The notes under the pieces: model-generated
Told to the model about the DNA's origin: nothing
The model's input: the letters and a program-made list of their open reading frames with translations, nothing else
Database searches by the model: none
Made by a program: the position numbers and the translations under genes
Origin: Chromera velia
Taxonomy: Eukaryota > Sar > Chromeraceae
DNA length: 64,000 bases
Assembly: GCA_018398765.1 (NCBI GenBank)
Contig: JAHBMJ010005834.1
Coordinates: forward strand, 43,590 to 107,589
Direction of reading: 5' to 3'
Shown: piece by piece, positions 9,989 to 23,115 of the stretch
Layout: each line of letters begins with the position of its first letter
How positions within the stretch are numbered: the stretch's first letter is position 1

Positions 9989-12900
9989 TAAAGACAGAGA
10001 GAGGAGCGAGTTGACAGGGAGTCAAATGGGCTAGACGATGATTAGAAAATACCCCCGTGAAATGAAGTAGGGAGAGAAAATGCTAAGTCGGTGAAAGAGA
10101 AAGGGAGAAAACTTGTACAACCCGACCGACTGACGATCGCACGACCCTTAGTTGAGACAAAAAAAAAGGGATGTGGGTGTCCTCTAGCCGATACTTGGTG
10201 AATTTATCAAGCGATTGAGAGAGGTCGCACCCAGGCGTTGAGTCTAGTTGCGGGTGAGGGAGGCCACATGGTTTCTTTCTTTTGTTGCCGATTTGTTTTT
10301 TGTCCTCCGTCCCTTTCTTTTGTTTGGGAGATGGTGTAGTGGAGAAATAATGAAGGCTGATGGAATCGCAGGTTGGTGGAAGAGCAAGAGGAATAAAAGG
10401 TAGACCGTTGTAATTAAGAAAAGAACCTCTTTTGTTTGGGCGATCGTTGAGGCAACCTTCTGCTCGATTGGGTGGGTGGACGGGGTTTCTCTCTAGAAAG
10501 CACGGAATTTGTGCACAATGCAGCAAGCACGTGCATTATTAAGCCTATTTTCTTTTGTCTCCAAAAGATTGTGTTTGCCTTGTCTGTCTTTTGTTCTTGC
10601 ACAGAGAAAAGAGAGGAAGTGGAACTGCAACAACACTCTCTCTTTACCATTCTTTCTTCCCCCTCTTTTTTTTCTCTCTCTGGGAGGGAGGGGGAGAGAG
10701 AGAAGGCGGTTCTGGAATTCAATCTTCGTTGCATCAGTTCATTTTTGTTTCCTTTGCTTTTGTCCCTTTTCAAGAAATGGGCTAAGGGAGGAGCGGGACC
10801 TCCAGACAGAGGGGGGCCTTCTGGATTATCTGTCGGGAGGCGTGTGGGTGGATCTCCTTGTTTGGTCTGTCTGTCTGTCTGTGTCTGTCTGTCTGTCTGT
10901 CTGTGAATGAGGGTGGGAGGGACCTTGCTGTCCGTCCACGTTCCTTGGTGCATGTGAAGTGACTCGTCTCGTCTCTTCTTCTGCTTCCTTCCTTTCTTCC
11001 TGGTTGAAAAAAGAGGAGCTGGAGGGAGACGTGCTGGAAGGGAATGTGAAGGTCCCTCGGGAGGTTCAAAAGAGAAGCAGAGAGAAGAGAAGAGGGGAGT
11101 CGGGAGGGAGAAGGAGAGGGAGAGAAAATTGTCTTTTTAGGTTTTGAAATGGAGGAGAGAGAGCGCGCAAGGCGGACACACAGCGTTTGCCTCAGACATG
11201 CAGGCGGGCAAGGGAGGAACGAAGAAAGGGAAGGAAAAGAAAAGTTCTTTCTCGCTCGAGTCCCTTCCCTCGCTTCTTTTGTTGTTTCTTCTTTTTTGTG
11301 CATGGTTGTTCCACTTTATTCATTCATTCATTTTGTGAGGAACTAAACATCACTTTCTTCCACCGTCTTTCTCTCTTTCACTAGCTTCCTTCTCTTACTT
11401 CCTTTCTTTCCGTCCTTATTTTCCTCCTTCCTTGCACCCTTTTTTTCCGTCTTTATTTGGCGGCGCTGCATGCATTTGAGTCATTGTCTGCGTAAGTGTC
11501 TGCTTCACATGTTTGTTCAGCTGCTCTTTTCTTATCAGATCAACCGCCTCACTCGATCCTCTCTCCGTCCTGTCCCTCCATCTCAAGCATTTTGTGCCGT
11601 CTTTCTTTTGTTTTTTTGTGCCAACCATGCAGACTCTTTTTTCGTCCTTCATTCCCCTGTACCATATCATCAACTCTCTCTGTCACTCTGTCATCATTCA
11701 TTCATTCATTCATTCATACATTCATAAAGTGGTATGCATGCATTGCGCCTGTATGTAACAGCAGAGGGAGTTGAGCCTGCCTGCCTTCCTGCCTGTGAGC
11801 GTTGGTTTCATTCTGTGTGTGTGTGTGTGTGTGTGTGTGTACCTGAGGGAGCTCGTTCGACAAAAGAGGGAGGGCGAGAGCGAAAAAGAACACGCAGAAC
11901 GGTTACGTACACGCGCGCTTTCATGCTCCTTCCGAGTGCATGTGTGATGAAGGTTAGGCGGGAGGGTTTGATTGATTGACTTATCACCCAACCAAAGGAC
12001 AAACAGAAAAGGACGGCGCAAGGGAACGAATGAAGAAAGCTTCGGAGACGTCCGGTGGAACGAAACGTTTCGTGGAGAGTTGTAAGCAAGCAGGAAGGAC
12101 ACAAGTTCCTCCTGTCAGTCACAGCTAGGCCAATGCTGTGAGACAGGGACAAACGAGAAGCGGAAGGGAGAGGAATGCATTGATACTTGCACATCGGATG
12201 CATTCGCACAGGCAGGCAGAGAGGGAGCGAGAGAGAGATTCAACAAGACTGACCTGACCTATCAAGAGATATGCTGATTGGCAAAGCTGCAGTGCAACAG
12301 GACAGGGAGAAAAGGTGAGAGAAAGAGGAGAGAAGAGATTAAAGGATCTTTTCATGACTCAACACGACGAAGGCCGAGAAGGGAGGAGCAAATTCAAAAG
12401 GCGCATCAGAAACCCCAGGCGACCTTGTAGAGGGAACCCCTACAAGGAAAGGAAAGGTACATGCAGACGTGTGTGTGTGTGTGTGTGGGTGGGTGGGTGT
12501 GCGTGTTTGTTTTCAGCAAGAGTGCATGCATGAGGTGAGTGAGGGCTTTTGTGGTCGGCCAGAAAAAATAAAATTAAATTGATGATGTGGAATTCTCCCG
12601 ATCTGAATGGGAAGTGGGTGAGTGAAAGAGTGTCCGAGTTTTCTCTTCTAGCTGTGCGTGTTCTTTCTGCCTTTCTCTTTGAGTGTCCGATGCAACCGCT
12701 GCTGCTGTTGCTGCTGCTGCGATGTGAATGAAACCTGTCTCCCTTGTTTCCTTGAATGTCAGGAGGACTCATCTGTTGATCCTCCTGTCTGAATGTTGAG
12801 AAAAGAACCTCGAGACTTTCTTTACTTTTGCTGCTGCTGCTGTTCTGGTCTTTGTTGAATTTCCTTGCACACACACACATACACACACACACACCTCTAC

Positions 12901-15342
12901 ATCAACGCAAGTATTCAAATCGCCACTGACTGAGTGCTGACTGGATGAGTGATTGTTCAAGTCAGCTTCTGAAAGAAAATGCTCATTTTCCCGTGGCTGC
13001 ATGCCTTTCTTTTCTGTCGAATTTTGTTTTCAAAGAGGACAGACAGAGCAGCATCCGGCCAGCACCTTTCAAATAAAAGAGGCAAAACAGAACTCTACAC
13101 AACCATTGACTCGATACACACCGTATATGTGGATTCTTTCACCTAGCTGCTGTTGTCTGTTGCCGCTGCCCCTTTCCCTTTCCCTCTCTTTTCACATTTG
13201 TTCCCTTGTCCTTGGCATGTCCTCAACCCTTTCTTCCCCCCCATGCCGACTTTTTTCGTTCAGTAGAGTCAGATGGTTTGCAGTGCATCATTAAACCGAT
13301 TGAGACCAGATGATTATCCGTCAGAGAATTCAATCAAGTCGGAACGTTGCCCTAGCTGTCGGTCCGTCCGATCAATTAACTGACAGGCAACCCGCTCGCT
13401 GCCGTGGAAGAGGTCCATGTCTGTGTGTATGCTGGATGGAATTCTGCATTCGTTGCAGCGTTGAGTTGCGAATTTGTGCGCCTGTTCCAGGCATGAAAAA
13501 GCATGCTGGTAAGTATTGTCAAATTTGTTGGAAATTAAAACGTGGCACCACTCACTGTCGAGGGCATTTTTCTTCTTATAACACTAATACGGTTACACTG
13601 TATGCCTTCAATTGCTTAAGAAAACAAACATCAAGATCTGAAGAGCTGTAGCAGAATCAATGTCTGAGTGATTTTTATCTACATTATGCAAACGAAAAGT
13701 TTTTATTATTACAATGTATTTTTCTTCCTTTTTAATATATTCTCATGTCATTATTGAAACTAACATTCATTATAATTCATTATTACACGTATTACTTATC
13801 ACAGTCGTTTTTACACATTTTATTTCTTTTTTACGTCTATCATTTTATATTGATCGACAACTACTCAGTAATAACAGCTCTGCAAGAAAAGATATTTTAA
13901 ATAATCTCAAAATCACTCAAATTTCAATGGTGTGTGTTAGTAGTAGTTATTACTGGGGTGTGATTGAACTGTTAACACTAGTTTATACCAACCATGTATC
14001 TTTAATCCTTTACAATCTTATTCTATGGGCCATAATATGGCGGGTGTAGATTGTTTCTTCTTTCATGTCAGTGTACAGCCTATTTAAGCCTATTACAGCC
14101 TATACCTTTTTGTTTTTTGCCACACATGTCACTGTACATTGTAGTACATTGTCACATGGAGACGAACATTTAGTGATGATTGAGGGTTTTGTTACATTTA
14201 GTGTTTTCAATGGGTGTGCCCAGCCGGCTCCATTCTCTGGTACGGCACCCAAAAACGTCGTCCCAACAATTTATTCTCTGACTGTATGCATTCATGTGCA
14301 CATACGCGTTTTAATGTTCCATTGTGCCTTGGAGAGCGGATATCGGATTGCGCCAATCCATCCACGTCCAAGAGGGAGAAGAATGTACCTACAGTTCAGC
14401 CAAGCTCGGAATACGTGAGTCTGTGAGGCTTCAAAGAGCCACACCGCAACACCGAGATGGAGGGCAAAGAGAAGACTTCAACTGCCCTCGAACGGACCGT
14501 CTACGTATCTGTTGCTCACGTGGCTTTGGCGAAGACATAATCAATCTCGATCCTTTCACTTCTTGACGAGTCGCTTTTTCTTACAAGTCACTCTCCATCG
14601 CGCTTTGCGTTCCCTTCAAAAGGTCCACCCAAAATCTAGTGACAGAGAAAGGATGCGAGACGACCTGCAAACTCTGTCAGTTCACATGTCATCATCCGCA
14701 TGCATTCATGCTCAAATGCACTTCCAACGTCTTTCCCCGTCCACAGCCCAACAAATCCAACAGCAAACCTCTTTTTTGTGACTCAACATTAGAATCCAAG
14801 AATAAATGAAGAGGGCTTCCAGATGTGCCCGTGAACTCTCAATTAATCCCCTGCATGCATGCCCATTTTCAGTGTATATATATATGTGATTCAGTGCTGG
14901 AGTAACTGCTTGCGCACCCCTTGCGTGACTTCCTCTCTGTGCCTCAATTCCCCGTCATCTGGCTCCTTGGTTGCCTGAATTTCATCCGTTCTCTGCCAGC
15001 AGAAGTCTGCTCACATGATCCTGCATGAACGCGTACATCTCTGTGTCTGGCTTTATGTTTCTCGTTTCTTGACTTTCTTTTCGACCTCAATGCCCTTCCC
15101 TATGAATCTTCTCGTTCCTCCACTTAGGTGTCGATCGTGTGCCTTCCGTCCGTTTATTTCTGCGACCTCCATCTGCAATTGGTCGGCTTATGGAGGTTCC
15201 GCTTCGCGAATGACATCCTGTCTCCTCCTTCTTGTAAAATGCCAAATGTGACCGGTCCAGTTTGCCCCCATGCTCCTTCCACTCCCAGTCTCCTCCAAAC
15301 CCCGCCTCCTCTGTGTGTGTATGCATGTGCAGCTCCAAGAAG
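9989..15342. other. 5.3-kb repeat-rich spacer without a supported gene
   Basis: Dominated by GTCT repeats (10868-10905), CATT repeats (11317-11335, 11695-11725), a (GT)n tract (11812-11840), (CA)n near 12870-12893, short GCT-triplet runs (12700-12720, 12828-12842) and an AT-rich block (13640-14150). ORFs are compositional. A GTGAGT donor after GGAATAC at 14414 could mark a 5' exon of the downstream gene, but I could not fit a coding phase. Nothing else is supported. Confidence 0.5.
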
Positions 15343-15990
15343 ATGTATCTCTTCTGGAAAATGCGAAGTTACCAGCACCACACGACGAAGAAAGACGAAA
15401 CTGCTGTGGAAGACCCCGCTGTGTGCGGGAAGTGGCTGAGCAAAGCGTTCAAGTGCTTCAACGACAAGTACAGATCGCTGCAGTTCCAGACGAACGACAA
15501 ATTGGCACAGCACAAGATGGACTATCACAGACACAACACGCAGAACAACCACGAGATGAAGCGTTTCCTCGCACAACAATCGGGAAGAATCCAGGCAGTC
15601 AGGGAAGACTTCGAGAACATTGACAAGTCAGTCAGTGCCTTTTTTCTCGCTTCAATGGCCGTGGCTTCCTTTCCTTCTCTGTCTGCGGTGCTTCACTGCT
15701 ACGCCTGGCTGTTCGTCTGTATTCCTGGCCACAAGAGATATTGCCTTTCGTCTGTATTTCTCAATGCTTTTGAGGAGGACGAGCATTGTTTTCTTTTCTT
15801 CCCGACTCTTTGTGACCTTCTTTGAGAGGAAAGTGAACGGCAACGGGACCAGAAAAGCGTAAATCCCCCCATAAAACTTGAGAGAAACTATCATGCCCTT
15901 GAACGATCGAGTGCAGCACTGGGAGGGAAATGTCATCGGCAAGTGAAAGTATTCAGTTCTATTGCCATTCATCTATAGAGGCATGTGTGC

Positions 15991-16026
<36 letters not shown>

Positions 16027-16031
16027 GTGTG

Positions 16032-16078
<47 letters not shown>

Positions 16079-19000
16079 GTCCGCACGCCTGAGTGCCGAG
16101 GTGGCGAAGGCAAACCGGGGCCAGGCCCACGAGAAGGCCCGAGAGAAGCAGCGGTTCCAGCAGAGGGTGAAGGAGTTCGTTGCAGTGCAGAAAGAAGTGG
16201 GCAAACCAAACAGGGACAAAAACAGCGACACCCCCTGGAAGATCATAGATCCCGCAGATAGAGCAAGGTAGGATGAGGCGGTCGGGTGGGACTGACTGCC
16301 ACTCGGCTTCGCAATAATCGAAATTGAAAAATTGTGATCGAAGAGAGAAGGAGACGAGAGAAAAGTAGAGCAAAAAGAGACCGGTCGGCTAATTGAGTGG
16401 GTGACTCAGCGACGGTCCCAAAAGCATTCATGGACTCTTTTTGAATCTGCTCCTTAACGGTTTGCATGCAGATGAAAGAATTAGCTGGCTTTCGGACTCA
16501 CTGACTGACTCTCTACTCTCCTAAGTGTCAACCAATTTTTTTTTCACTCTTGCTCCCTGTCCGTCTCTCTTTGCTTTTGACTTTCTGCAGCCACTCGCGC
16601 CTCGCTCTGGCTGCCCCCCCCCCAGTCCATCTGCCTTCTCTGACAGACGGCCCAGTTGCCCTGATGGATCTGAAACCCGAGGATTACATGGAGCAGGGGC
16701 CCCACATTCCCCCAAGGACCCCGGCAGAGTCCCCCCCCTCACCCTCAAAGGACCAGTGGGACCCCCCCCTCCCCTCCCCATCCTACGCCTCCCACATCTA
16801 CCCCCACTGGCCCGTGCATCAAGGTGTCGCCTCTGGCACTCGGTACGTGGCTGCAGAGCCGGACTTTGGGAGGACTGCAGGGGTGCTCTCTGCAATGCAA
16901 AAGAGCGCATCAGACGGTCGCCTTGCGCACGGGCAATCCACACACGGGGGCGGGGAGAGGTTTCCTATAGGAGGAGAGACCCATTTCCAGGCTTCACAGG
17001 GAGACGGGCAGAGATGGGTAGGATCCAGTCTACAGCAGACTCACCTATCCAAACAGTCGCAGTCGACAGCCTCATTGTGGAATGGAGGGAAGAAGACGAT
17101 CGGGCAGGGGGGAGGATCCAGACTGTCTCGTTTCCCTTCCCACACAAAAGAGGCGAGACGAACAAGAACCTCCCTCTCCAAAGGACCCATGCAATCTGCC
17201 TCTATGTTCTCCCTAGACGACCGCCAAGCAGCAGCAGTCCACAACGACCGTCCCAGGGCACCCTACAGAACAGCACCCAGAGGAGCTGCCAGGGTCAACA
17301 GACCTTCCCCCGACCCCCACGAGATGCCTGTCAGAATAGCCTGTCCAGGGGGGGATCCGCCTGACACCAGGGACGCCCCTGCTGTCCCCCCCATTTCTGC
17401 CTTCAGACTACCCCCAAGGTATGCAAGTCAACGCAGCCCACCAGGACCCCTCTGGATTGCTCACGGGGTTGCTGGGCAAGCGCGTGAGAGTCTAGCTCGC
17501 ACGGAGGCCTCTATTCGAGAAAGAGCCCTCGAAGAATTGCGTCTAGCGGAGGAGAGGGAAAAGAACCGTCCCCGATGGGAGGTGGGAGTAATGGAGGCAC
17601 GAAAACGATGGATGACTCTAAGCCCCGAGGCCCAGGCCCGTCAAACGAGAGAAGGGAAACGATTAGAATGGGAATCCTCTGGTTCCCCAAAATCACTCAG
17701 ACCGAGAGAGTTGGCAACCCCTCCCGGGCAAATCAAAAAGAGAAATAATCACCCCAGCAGTCCAAATCACAGGGAAAGACAAGTCACCATAGCCTTACCA
17801 GATCAAGATTCCCATGCTCCTCAAAGTCTCGGGGCAGCGCGTTCCACCTCCTTTGGCCTACAGGACGGTCTCTTAGGCCCCTCCGAATATGACCTCGACG
17901 CAACCGCACACGATCTCCTCATGTCCACCAAAATCGGCCGGGGTGCCGTCCGACTAGCACCAGATCCTGATTTGAGAGGGACCCGCATGCCTGGACAGCC
18001 TTTGCCTTGGAGAAGAAAAGGAGGAAAGGGAGCCCCGGCGCTTGGGGCTCTTCCCGCCTATCTCCCTCTTCCTTCAGATCATGCTCCTATTTCATCTAAG
18101 AGAAGGGTGGCACTCGATTTTGGAAGGCCCGTGGTGACGGATGAAATCCTCGAAAAGGCACACACAGTCCTCAGCCCCCCCCCTGCTCCCGAGAGCGCCC
18201 GCTCACGTCTGCTGCGCATCCACTCATTGTCTGACCTTGATCGTATCCACGAAAAAGGAGAAAAGAGCAACCTCAGAGTCCAATCCGACAGTGGGACCTC
18301 TCCCCGTAGAGACTCCCCTCTTAGGCCGAGATCCCCTTCTCCTCCAGGATCCCCCCCCAGAACCACCAAGAGAGTGGGGCTTCCTGCTCTGGAAGATTCA
18401 AGAAAAGAAGAAGAGGAGACAAAGAAAGAAACAGAAAAGGCGGCTGAAGGATCAGCAACCTTGTCCCCCTCCAAATCAGCCGGGTGTCTGGATCTCTCTC
18501 GCACCCGCTCCTTCAGACTGTCCAAAAGTTCTGCGTCTCTGAATGCAGGCCACACGACGTTAGCCCTTCTCCATACCCTCGATCCTAGACCCTCTCTTGT
18601 TGTGGCACATCACCTCGAGCGCCTGAGGTTGCAGGGTCACGCAAGGGCTCTCCAACACATCTTCCTCAGGGAAATGGAAGCCCTTTGGCCGAAAGAGCCC
18701 CCTGAGGTTGTGGCTGATTTGGAAGTCTATGAAGGTGAGGTCGGTCTGCGGTCTTCTGACCGTCACAGACTGATGAAGCGTTTCGCATCCAGGTGCACTA
18801 TCGATGATGGTGCACATATGGTACAGGGAAGGGAGGACTTGGTTAGGAGAATGAGTGGGTTGATGGTCTTAGAAGACCTCGACCGACTGAATTTGGGGGA
18901 TTTGAGAAATCGAAAGAATATCAAGGACCCCGTTCAACCCCCAGTCTTCCTCTTTAGCTCGGAAGGAAAACTGTTTGGCATGGCAAGAGGAGCCCCCCCC

Positions 19001-20098
19001 TCTTGCTGTACTGAGGGTCACAAGATGACAGCGGTGGGCGGGAAGAAGAAGGAAGAGGGCATACAGCTCCGTCTGGCAGCCCGGTTGAGTCCTGTGCTAC
19101 AGGGGGGGTATTCCCGTGCGGCAAGAAAGGGGGGAAGTCTGTGGATAGGAAGAAGCGAGATCGCGCCGGTTTTGGGTCTCGGTGCCTCGTCCTTCAAGGT
19201 GCCTGATCCAGACAAGGAAGAAGAGAGCTTAGAGAGATGGGCACATGAGCACGGGGTAGTTAGGAGAATTCAGTCAGTTGATGATCCTGTTCATGTCCCC
19301 AAAAGCAAAGCAGAGATCCTCCATGAGGCCAGAAAGAAAATGAAACCGTCCCTTACCCCAGCCAACTACAGACCGTCCGCCTTCTATTTCTTCGACCGAC
19401 CGATTTTCGCAACCCCATTCCCGCAAGAACTCACGGCATTGAGAAGAGAGATGATGATGGAAAGTATCCAGGAGATGAGAGCAGGCTCCCTCCTTTCTGT
19501 TCCCGACTCAGAGTATCGCCCTACTTCCAGCAATCGACTGAGAAAGAGCGTCTCCTCCTTCAACTCCGTATCCGACATGGGCGACCTCGAGGGGTCTGCT
19601 GCCGCGGTCGACAGTCCCGAGCAGGGGGGCATGTGGGAGAAACCCGAGGGCGGAATCAGTGAGGGCCTAGGATGGTCTCCCGAGCTCTCAGTCGCAGTCC
19701 CTTTAGGTCTTGGGGAGTCAGCAATGGGGGAGGGTCCGTCAATAGCGCTAGAGGGGACAGAGGGGGAATTCGAGGAGGTCCGTCACCTTCTTGCAGAGGG
19801 GTTAGAGGGCGTGCGTGCCCTCTCGCCTCCTACGGGTCTGCCTCATCCCAGCAGAAGCGGAAGGGGTAGCAGTCAGGCCGCAGGAGGGGGCCCTACAGAG
19901 GGAGCGGTGCAACGCCCTGCCCGGATGTCCCAGGCCGCCCCCTCTCTGATTGTGCATTCCTCGGCGAGTCTCGAGCCCGGAGGGTCCGGGTATGAATTGT
20001 CGGGACAATTGTCTGCTGAAGAGCTCCACACTCTTGATGAAGGGATCATGGGGAGAGAAAGTATCGAGGCAAAACGTCTTGACCCATCTGGTGGTTAA
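15343..20098 (+). CDS. Large low-complexity protein of unknown function, 1326 residues
   Basis: Exons 15343-15626, 16079-16267 and 16591-20098 join in phase (donors GTCAGT and GTAGGA; acceptors GTGCAG and CTGCAG) and end in UAA. Residues 1-160 are charged and helical (KWLSKAFKCFNDKYRSLQF, then AEVAKANRGQAHEKAREKQ) and suggest a coiled coil. The rest is rich in Pro, Ser and Arg and probably mostly disordered. A more ordered stretch lies near bases 18550-18960 (LALLHTLDPRPSLVVAHHL, then RLMKRFASRC), and another near 19370-19470 contains FYFFDRPIFATPFPQEL. I recognise no domain. An acceptor-like GTGCAG ends 11 bases before the first ATG, so an upstream exon could extend the N-terminus. Cytoskeletal or scaffold roles are possible but unsupported. 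Confidence 0.7.
15992..16078 (+). repeat. Composite (CT)n-(GT)n microsatellite ending at a 3' splice site
   Basis: A (CT)n run (15992-16022) passes directly into a (GT)n run (16023-16074) and then CAG, the acceptor of exon 2 of the 1326-residue protein gene. The repeat therefore takes the place of the polypyrimidine tract. The same order on the sense strand recurs in minus-strand introns of this window. Confidence 0.85.
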
Positions 20099-21354
20099 AG
20101 AGGGCCGGGAAAACGGTCTGAATAGAAATAGGGGCCGACTAAACTGGTTGTAAATTAAAGAATGAAAAGCTACCTGCAGGCTGCAGCACTAGCTGCAGCA
20201 GCAAAAATCAAACAATTCCAATTGATATTCAAACATCAATTTTTTAATCTACAGTGATTCTACACGGTGCTATACAGTCCAGCCTACATACTACTAAGGT
20301 ACCAGCTACAGTGCAAATAAAGAGGTTTCAACTTAAATAGATTTATGTCTATTTGAGCGCTAGTTTGAGCGTCAATTAACTCTCAGGCTGGTACATTCAA
20401 TACTTTTACTTAATTCAATTTCTGATTCAAACATTGATAAGTGAGTATGATGATGATGATCCTATATATAGTGATGATCGATGATTGACAGTTTAACCTA
20501 GAGCCGTAGTAGCCTACTAGCCTAGCTACTAGCCGTTGTGTATAATAACTCTAAAGCAAACTGCTTACTTACTGCATGTGCTGCAAAGGAAGAATCTACC
20601 AAGGCAGAAGGGCAGGTTGGGCAGCAAGTACAGGGCATATGGAAGAGTCATTTTGTTCCCAACCTAGTTTCCAGCTTCCAGTGGAGCCTCCCAGGAAAAC
20701 ACCAAGTGAAAAAAACTAGGGAAAAAACTATATATATTGCTAGGTATGATGTTGATGATTTTGTTTTGAATTAAATTAAGAATTAAATAATGTGAGTTAC
20801 TTCTATTCAATAACTTTGAACTTCTTAATTAATAAGGTTTTTATGCTTTTCAAAATCTAGTTCAAAATAAATGAAATAAAGTGGAATTTTATTTGAAACT
20901 ACTATACTAAGTATTTTTTTTTCTTATAATCATGATGGTCATCAATTCGTTTAGTACTAGGTCTGGTACATTGAAGGAAGAGATATGAAACACATCAATG
21001 AAATTGATTTAATGCTTTAAACAAATTGAAAGTAGATTTGAAAATATAACGGTTAACGCACGCACAATTTTGAGTTTGAAGTTAAAACAGGGATATGTGT
21101 ATGACACAGGCTGTTACACAACCTTGTAGATCAATCAATCAAGCAAAGAGATGCAATACCTTTTTCACCTCGTCCTTTGTCGGACGTTCCCATCTCCTTC
21201 TGAACTCCTGGGTGCTTCACTCCTTCTCCTTCCCCCGCTGGCGACCCTCCTCTTTGACCTGCGTCAGAGCCGCAAATCAGTCAAACATGGTTTTATTGTT
21301 CTCGTCTGTTCCTACAGGACAGACAACACGATCGCGGGGGCCCCACGGTTCTCG
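20099..21354. other. AT-rich spacer between convergent genes
   Basis: AT-rich DNA with short direct repeats (GATGAT near 20448-20485; repeated CTACTAG near 20505-20535). It separates the 3' end of the 1326-residue protein gene from the 3' end of the MYND-gene tail. No gene or element boundary was identified. Confidence 0.5.
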
Positions 21355-21848
21355 TCACACTGGAAAAGGCATGGATTGAACTTGGCCATTGGGAGTAACG
21401 AAGTCAACCAGCTCTTCGTCATATGTGACACCGGCCTCGGAGTCCGAAGGTACGCCGCCCGGGCCCTTTGGTCCCCCCCCGGCCCTCGCAGTGCCCGCCC
21501 CTGCAGGCTTACCCTTATCTCCACCTTTCTCCTTCTTCTCCTCCTTGTTTGGAAGGCGTTTTTCAAATCGTTCTATCTGATTCTCTGCGAAGTCCCTCTT
21601 CTCAAGCTCAGGAATCTCCACCTGACTCTCGAGCAGCAGTCGCCTGCCCGCCAGCTCCTCTAGTTATTGTTTCTCCCTGGACGCAGAGGCAGACTGCTTC
21701 GCAAGAACCATAGCTTCCTGATAGTCCTCTTTCTTCACAGCAGCCCCGTAGGCCTGCCCTGCCTTTTTGCTCTCCTGACTCAAAGCAGCCAGGCGGGCTT
21801 TCTCTTCGGCGCCAAGGGTCCTATCCCTGCATGCATGCATGCGCTCAC

Positions 21849-22040
21849 TTAGTCATTCATTCATTCATTCATTCATCCATCCATACATTCATCCATCCAT
21901 TCCTTCAGTCAGTCATGCATGCAGTCAGTCAGTCAGTCAGTCAGTCAGTCAGCCAAACAGTCATTCGTCTGTTCTACTTGCTTCGTTTATTCATTCATTC
22001 ATTCATTCAGTTTGTCATTCAGTCAGTCATTTATCTATTT
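21849..22040. repeat. CATT/CAGT tetranucleotide repeats
   Basis: Runs of ATTC (21849-21875 and 21990-22010) and AGTC (21920-21950) with interruptions, lying in the last intron of the MYND-gene tail. The many overlapping ORFs are artefacts of the repeat. Confidence 0.75.
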
Positions 22041-22575
22041 TCTATTGATCAGGTTCCTCAGTCACTCACAGTACTCTCACTCATCAAACTTCAGCATGAC
22101 GGCGCCTGCTCGGAGTCTCCGTGTTCAATTGATCGTTTGGGAACCATCTGGACATGGTGCTCAAAACAGGAGAGATAAGACAGCAAGGCAAGAATTCAGG
22201 CGGGGAACTGTCTAGGTACAAACACAAAAAGAAACTGCCACAGTGAACTTACGGAGCAATGCGCGCCTGCAACGCTTTGAATGTCAGCTTCTGTATCTCT
22301 CCTGCGCTCATATTTGACATGTCAGGCAGTGGAGGCATGCCCGGCAGCATTGCTTCTGGAGGAATCTGCAGTGGGGGGCGGGGTCTGGACTCGATTCTGG
22401 CAATGTGGGGGCTCGTGTCGGAGTCAGAGTCGGGGTTTTCCTGCCGCCCCTTCATCCTGTTGTTCATCTCTTCAATCCACCCGTACCGAATTTTCAGTTT
22501 CTTCTCCTGAAGGTCCTCGACCTACTCGTCCAACCGCCTGCTGTACCTGCAGAATGCAACGTAGAAACGCATACA

Positions 22576-22577
22576 CC

Positions 22578-22642
<65 letters not shown>
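22576..22642. repeat. (AC)n microsatellite in an intron of the MYND-gene tail
   Basis: An almost pure AC run of about 60 bases followed by a purine tract. On the sense strand of the host intron this reads pyrimidine tract then (GT)n, about 30 bases before the acceptor at 22547. Confidence 0.85.
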
Positions 22643-22646
<4 letters not shown>

Positions 22647-23115
22647 GAGGGGGGGGGGAGAGCGAAAGCACTCAGTCTCTTTAGACGTTGAAACTGGAAA
22701 GAAGGAAGGTTGCGAGGAAGGAATTTCCAGCACTGACTAGAGCACTGAACAAATCGAGAAAAATGCAAGGGGGAAGACGGCGGAAAAAGATGGGAAGAGA
22801 AGGGAAGAGAGACAGAGATAGAGAAAATGTGAAGCAAGAGACAAAGGAACCTGGTGAGGGAACGTGAAGACGACCAACGAAGACATGAAAATAAAAGAAC
22901 AAACGAGGAAAGGTGAAGGAGTGGATAAACCTAACAAGCTGTGCAACTGACTCTCGTTGATCCTAAGAATCCGATTCTCGTCTTCTCTGCATGAACCATT
23001 TCTCACCCTCATCCTCTATCCCCTCTAACTTTCTTCTGAACTCCTCCTCTGTCATTTTCTCCTCCTCTAACAGAGGCAAGCTCTCATGCACCTCTTTCTG
23101 CCTCTTCATCTTTAT

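Larger units (their letters stand above)
21355..23115 (-). pseudogene. Coding-like tail of the MYND gene, interrupted by in-frame UAG/UAA codons
   Basis: Directly after the UAG at 23116-23118 the same frame reads IKMKRQKEVHESLPLLEEEK and MTEEEFRRKLEGIEDEGEKW, then crosses UAG at 22963-22965. An intron (donor at 22930, acceptor ending 22547) joins in phase to YSRRLDE, UAG at 22522-22524, and VEDLQEKKLKIRYGWIEEMN. A third exon (from 21826) holds a UVR-like helix, AAVKKEDYQEAMVLAKQ, then UAA at 21664-21666, LEELAGRRLLLESQ, and ends in UGA at 21355. Splice sites and phase are kept, and the interrupting codons are all UAG or UAA. It may be a decayed former C-terminus, a separate gene, or a readthrough extension. 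I cannot decide from sequence. Confidence 0.5.

Noticed and set aside
13714-14049. 111-codon ORF in the spacer
   Set aside because: It lies in an AT-rich block with composition matching non-coding DNA and has no splice sites or family features.
15270-15623. 117-codon ORF overlapping exon 1 of the 1326-residue protein gene
   Set aside because: It is the shifted frame of the true exon, which alone joins in phase to the following exons.
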